Part shown: in pieces, positions 19,338-22,435 of the stretch | Layout of the letters: every line of letters starts with the position of its first letter | Numbering within the stretch: position 1 is the first letter of the stretch | IMG/VR virus record: IMGVR_UViG_3300021960_000569 | Span: 1-22,435 of that record | Direction: 5' to 3' (one strand) | DNA: 22,435 nt | DNA from: a virus | Position numbers and translations under genes: made by a program | Notes under the pieces: model-generated | What the model saw: only the letters and a program-made list of their open reading frames with translations | What the model was told of the DNA's origin: nothing | Database searches by the model: none

Positions 19338-19786
19338 TGGTTGGCTTTAGAAAACCAAGGAAGATAAGACCAACAGAAAAGAATGTTCCAAAAGGATATG
19401 ATTCTAAATGGGAACAAACTCTACATTCTACTGTTTTACAAAAGTGGAATCATCATTCAGAAAAAATACCATACGTAGTTGAACACAATTACGAGCCTGA
19501 CTTTGTTAAAACGATTAATGGTCAAACAATATTATTAGAAGCTAAAGGTAGATTTTGGGATTACGCAGAGTACAGTAAATATATTTGGATAAGAAAAGCT
19601 TTAGAAGAACAGATAGGAGAGTTTGAGTTGGTGTTTTTATTTCTAAGTCCTTATGCCCCAATGCCTCAAGCTAAAAAAAGAAAAGACGGAACAAAAAGAA
19701 CCCATGCTGAGTGGGCTGAAAAAAATAATTTTAGGTGGTACAGTGAAGATACTTTACCGAAAGAATGGAGAACAGATGAATTATAA
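19337..19786 (+). CDS. Holliday-junction resolvase, T7 endonuclease I-like (gp3)
   Basis: A 149-aa protein with the catalytic pattern of T7 endonuclease I. S23-K24-W25-E26 (catalytic Glu), YEPDF (D55), LLEAKG (E68, K70) correspond to T7 E20, D55, E65 and K67. A basic C-terminal half (KKRKDGTKRTHAEWAEKNNF) follows. It would cut branched DNA and help free replicating concatemers for packaging. Same length as the T7 protein (149 aa). It shares one base with the preceding gene and overlaps the DUF3310 gene by 11 bases. Confidence 0.85.
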   Translation: MVGFRKPRKIRPTEKNVPKGYDSKWEQTLHSTVLQKWNHHSEKIPYVVEHNYEPDFVKTINGQTILLEAKGRFWDYAEYSKYIWIRKALEEQIGEFELVFLFLSPYAPMPQAKKRKDGTKRTHAEWAEKNNFRWYSEDTLPKEWRTDEL

Positions 19787-20042
19787 ATTTAATGAAGACA
19801 AACTATTACAAGAACTTAAAGGATACATTGATGCTACATACAGTCAGCATTATGCATCCGATAAATATCAGGCTACCGATGTTATTATTGATTCGGGACA
19901 TGGTGAGGGCTTTAGTCTTGGTAATATTATGAAGTACGCTAAACGCTATGGGAATAAAGACGGAAAGAACAGAAAAGACTTGCTAAAAATATTACACTAT
20001 GGTATAATTATGCTTGACATACATGATAAGGAGAACACGTAA
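19776..20042 (+). CDS. DUF3310 (SaV-like) nucleotide-kinase-related protein, 88 aa
   Basis: The true start is ATG 19776, with GGAG seven bases upstream; the frame is open earlier but only as a shadow of the resolvase gene. The 88-aa product has the DUF3310 hallmark: ATDVIIDSGHGEGFSLGNIM, then KYAKRYGNKDGKNRKDLLKI and LHYGIIMLDIHD. The family includes the C-terminal part of T7 gp1.7, a nucleotide kinase. The pairing with ribonucleotide reductase fits a dNTP-supply role, but this short form may only be regulatory. It shares one base with nrdA (TAATG). Confidence 0.8.
   Translation: MNYKFNEDKLLQELKGYIDATYSQHYASDKYQATDVIIDSGHGEGFSLGNIMKYAKRYGNKDGKNRKDLLKILHYGIIMLDIHDKENT
19980..20008 (+). promoter_or_regulatory. 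Possible promoter P9 for ribonucleotide reductase
   Basis: TTGCTA (19980-19985, four of six), 17-base spacer, perfect TATAAT (20003-20008) with TGG before it (extended -10). Start near 20015, 27 bases before nrdA, whose ribosome-binding site is AGGAG. It overlaps the end of the DUF3310 gene. Confidence 0.5.
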
Positions 20043-21937
20043 TGGTCGAAGACAAGGTGGGTATCAAGGAATATCTTGGTATAAAAATTAATTACAGTAA
20101 TGAAAAACTATTAGATAAGTTTAGCCTTGATACTCTCAAGGATAGATATTTATGGGAGAATGAAACACATGCACAAGAAGCATTCGCAAGAGCATCCGTC
20201 TTCGGAGCAACATACAAAGGTCACACGGATTTTGAATTGGCTCAAAGGCTTTATCACTACAGTTCCAATTGTTGGTTCATGTTTAGCACTCCTATACTTA
20301 GCAACGGGGGAACAAGTCGTGGGCTTCCTATTAGCTGTTTCCTCAATTATGTACCTGACAGCAGGGATGGTCTATCTGCTCACTATGACGAGAATATATG
20401 GTTGGCGAGTTCAGGCGGAGGTATTGGTGGATATTGGGGAGATATTAGGAGTAACGGTATATCTACTACTCACGGGAGTCGTTCTACTGGTTCAATTCCT
20501 TTCATCCATGTAGTTGATTCACAGATGTTAGCCTTTAATCAAGGCACAACAAGACGAGGTTCTTACGCTGCATACATGGATATATCTCACCCTGAGATTG
20601 AAGAGTTTATTAACATGCGTAAAGAATCCGGTGGTGATATCAATCGCAAGAATCTTAATCTTCATAATGGTATCAACATTACCAATGAGTTCTTGAAAGC
20701 TGTTGAAGAAGATGCAGACTTTAGATTGATTGACCCTAAGACTAATGAGCCTACTAAGATTGTAAATGCTAGAGACTTATGGTGGCAGATAATTAATGCT
20801 AGAGCAGAGACAGGTGAGCCATACATGGTTAATATAGATACATGTAACGAAGCCTTACCTAAAGAACAAAAAGATTTAGGATTAGAAATTAAACAGAGCA
20901 ATCTTTGTTCTGAGATTACTTTACCTACTAATGAAGAACGAACAGCAGTATGTTGTTTGTCTTCTGTAAACTTAGAATACTTTGATGAATGGTCAGAGAA
21001 TCCTATGTTCATTGATGATTTAATAACCATGTTAGATAATGTACTTCAACATTACATCGACAACGCAGTAGATACAGACAACTTAGGAGAGTACAATGCA
21101 AACTTTAAAAGATTTCAAAAACACATTAAAGAAGGTAGGGAAGGCTTTACTAAATCTGCCTACTCAGCTTATAGAGAAAGGTCGTTGGGTCTTGGTGCGA
21201 TGGGATTCCATTCGTATCTCCAATCACGCAACATTCCTTTTGAAGGTATCTTTGCTACGGGCTTTAATTACAAAGCATTTAAACACATTAAGACACAGGC
21301 AACCAGAGCTTCTGAAAGACTTGCAGAGGACAGGGGTGAAGCTCCTGATGTCAGTGGTAGTGGCAGGAGGAACGCTAATCTACTCGCTGTTGCACCTAAC
21401 GCTAGTTCTAGTATTATATGTGGCGGTACTTCTCCTTCGATTGAGCCATATCGTGCTAACGTTTATACGCACAAGACTCTCTCAGGTTCGTTCCAAGTTA
21501 AGAACAAATACCTAGAAGAGGTATTACAAGATAAAGGATTAAAGAAAGATGAGTTGACTGTCTTGTGGAAAGACATTGCAGGTAATGAAGGTTCAGTGCA
21601 ACACCTTGATATTCTTACTGACGATGAAAAAGAAATATTTAAAACTGCTAATGAGATAGACCAAATATGGATTGTTGAACATGCATCTAAACGACAAGAG
21701 TTTATATGCCAAGCACAGTCAGTTAATCTTTTCTTTACACTTCCCAAAGCTACTGAGCCACAAGAAGTACATGATGAGTACATGCAGTACGTCAATGATG
21801 TACATTGGTATGGAATGAATAAACTAAAGTCTTTGTATTACTTCAGAACTAATGCTGCTAGAAATGCAGAGAATGTTAACACTAAAGTACAACGTATTAA
21901 ATTAGACGATGCTGAATGTATAGCTTGTGAGGGATAA
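20042..21937 (+). CDS. nrdA: Ribonucleotide reductase, class I, large subunit
   Basis: The 631-aa catalytic subunit that reduces ribonucleotides to deoxyribonucleotides. Visible: C99 (LPISCFL, equivalent to E. coli C225), NLCSE (N287, C289, E291; the thiyl-radical cysteine and partners), C304 in VCCLSS (equivalent to C462), YGMNKLKSLYYFRT near 600 (two adjacent tyrosines of the radical pathway) and the C-terminal pair CIACEG (C626, C629). It lacks the N-terminal ATP-cone, as in many phages, so it should not be switched off by dATP. Length below E. coli NrdA (761). It precedes a 59-aa gene and nrdB, with which it forms the holoenzyme. Confidence 0.95.
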   Translation: MVEDKVGIKEYLGIKINYSNEKLLDKFSLDTLKDRYLWENETHAQEAFARASVFGATYKGHTDFELAQRLYHYSSNCWFMFSTPILSNGGTSRGLPISCFLNYVPDSRDGLSAHYDENIWLASSGGGIGGYWGDIRSNGISTTHGSRSTGSIPFIHVVDSQMLAFNQGTTRRGSYAAYMDISHPEIEEFINMRKESGGDINRKNLNLHNGINITNEFLKAVEEDADFRLIDPKTNEPTKIVNARDLWWQIINARAETGEPYMVNIDTCNEALPKEQKDLGLEIKQSNLCSEITLPTNEERTAVCCLSSVNLEYFDEWSENPMFIDDLITMLDNVLQHYIDNAVDTDNLGEYNANFKRFQKHIKEGREGFTKSAYSAYRERSLGLGAMGFHSYLQSRNIPFEGIFATGFNYKAFKHIKTQATRASERLAEDRGEAPDVSGSGRRNANLLAVAPNASSSIICGGTSPSIEPYRANVYTHKTLSGSFQVKNKYLEEVLQDKGLKKDELTVLWKDIAGNEGSVQHLDILTDDEKEIFKTANEIDQIWIVEHASKRQEFICQAQSVNLFFTLPKATEPQEVHDEYMQYVNDVHWYGMNKLKSLYYFRTNAARNAENVNTKVQRIKLDDAECIACEG

Positions 21938-22117
21938 ATGAAACAAGAAGAGTTTACAAATGTGTTTAGCCAAAAATTTTCTGGCTTTACAAGTAGGATG
22001 TGGTTAGATTATTGTGATGAAAATAATAATCCATTCGCAAAAACAAAAGATTACGCAGGATATGTAATTGAAAATTTTAAATATTTAGTTAAGAGATTTA
22101 ACGAGGAGAACAGATGA
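21938..22117 (+). CDS. Small protein, 59 aa, between nrdA and nrdB
   Basis: A 59-aa frame from ATG 21938 directly after the nrdA stop, ending in an ATGA overlap with nrdB at 22114-22117. The product (MKQEEFTNVFSQKFSGFTSR ... YLVKRFNEENR) is charged and helical. No glutaredoxin CXXC is present (one cysteine only), so it is not a reductase redox partner. Its fixed position between the two reductase genes suggests a linked function, unproven. Confidence 0.65.
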   Translation: MKQEEFTNVFSQKFSGFTSRMWLDYCDENNNPFAKTKDYAGYVIENFKYLVKRFNEENR

Positions 22118-22435
22118 GCTTATTAGACACAAGAGATTACTACAAACCATTCGACAATCCTTGGATGTTTGACTACTATGTCTTACAAAACCAAATGCAT
22201 TGGATGCCGGAGTCAGTACCTTTACACACCGATGTTAAAGACTGGCAAGAGTTAGACTCAAAAGAAAAGAATTTACTGACACAAATCTTTAGATTGTTTA
22301 CTCAATCAGATGTAGATGTTGGTGCAGGTTACGTTGATAGATACATGCGTATCTTTAGAAAGCCTGAAGCTAGAATGATGATGGGTTCGTTTGCAAACAT
22401 GGAGTCTATCCATCAACATGCTTACAGCTTGTTAC
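22114..22435 (+). CDS. nrdB: Ribonucleotide reductase, small (radical) subunit, partial
   Basis: The first 107 residues of the diiron-tyrosyl radical subunit; the gene continues beyond the window. E97, H100 and Y104 in MESIHQHAYS match E. coli E115, H118 and Y122, so the radical tyrosine is present, as are the upstream D66/D68 (QSDVDVG), one of which would be the first iron ligand. GGAG lies six bases upstream of the ATG, which overlaps the previous stop (ATGA). With NrdA it supplies dNTPs for phage replication. Confidence 0.9.
   Translation, partial: MSLLDTRDYYKPFDNPWMFDYYVLQNQMHWMPESVPLHTDVKDWQELDSKEKNLLTQIFRLFTQSDVDVGAGYVDRYMRIFRKPEARMMMGSFANMESIHQHAYSLL

Noticed and set aside
20127-21515. 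Plus-strand alternate frames with apparent membrane spans inside nrdA
   Set aside because: Complete, motif-bearing nrdA occupies this stretch; the hydrophobic runs are frame-shift readings of it.

Overview
The window is an AT-rich tailed-phage genome segment (Caudoviricetes). A packaging and portal module lies on the minus strand and a T7-like DNA-replication module on the plus strand. The P22-type portal, the T7-gp5/gp4-type replication proteins, the T7 endonuclease I relative, the phage ribonucleotide reductase and the short tightly coupled genes suggest a marine podovirus-like phage. The host cannot be named from this sequence. I saw no phage RNA polymerase, integrase, tRNA, CRISPR or insertion sequence. 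Promoters look like host sigma-70 (TTGACA / TATAAT), so transcription is probably by the host polymerase.

Minus strand, 1-4864: a late module read from 4864 toward 1. It holds small terminase, a 34-aa membrane micro-protein, three small proteins (69, 70 and 176 aa), a 53-aa protein, large terminase with an unusual N-terminal extension, and a P22-like portal that runs off the window. A consensus promoter sits so close to the small-terminase start that its mRNA should be leaderless.

Control region, 4865-6308: the divergence point of the two transcription directions and the most unusual part of the window. It holds a face-to-face pair of consensus promoters, about 550 bp without a credible gene but with nested inverted repeats, a 90-aa basic-protein gene on the minus strand whose coding sequence is packed with small hairpins, a plus-strand terminator with a possible competing structure, three iterated 14-15 bp repeats on a 24-bp period, and the first early promoter.

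Plus strand, 6309-13596: about twenty small accessory (early) genes, mostly unrecognised. Recognisable ones are a zinc-ribbon/HNH endonuclease, a Gp88-like protein, several acidic or coiled-coil proteins, two single-membrane-span proteins and a conserved 165-aa phage protein. Three genes (starts 8009, 8511, 9279) have related leaders with shared repeats and a hairpin ahead of a GGAGATA ribosome-binding site.

Plus strand, 13644-22435: replication and nucleotide metabolism. Order: ssDNA-binding protein, 84-aa acidic protein, strong terminator, primase-helicase, family A DNA polymerase, PD-(D/E)XK-like protein, Cas4/RecB-like exonuclease, 86-aa protein, T7 endonuclease I-like resolvase, DUF3310 protein, NrdA, a 59-aa protein and NrdB (truncated by the window). 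Together these would break down DNA to nucleotides, make dNTPs, replicate the phage genome and resolve branched DNA before packaging by the minus-strand terminase. Family names are recalled from motifs; no database search was run.
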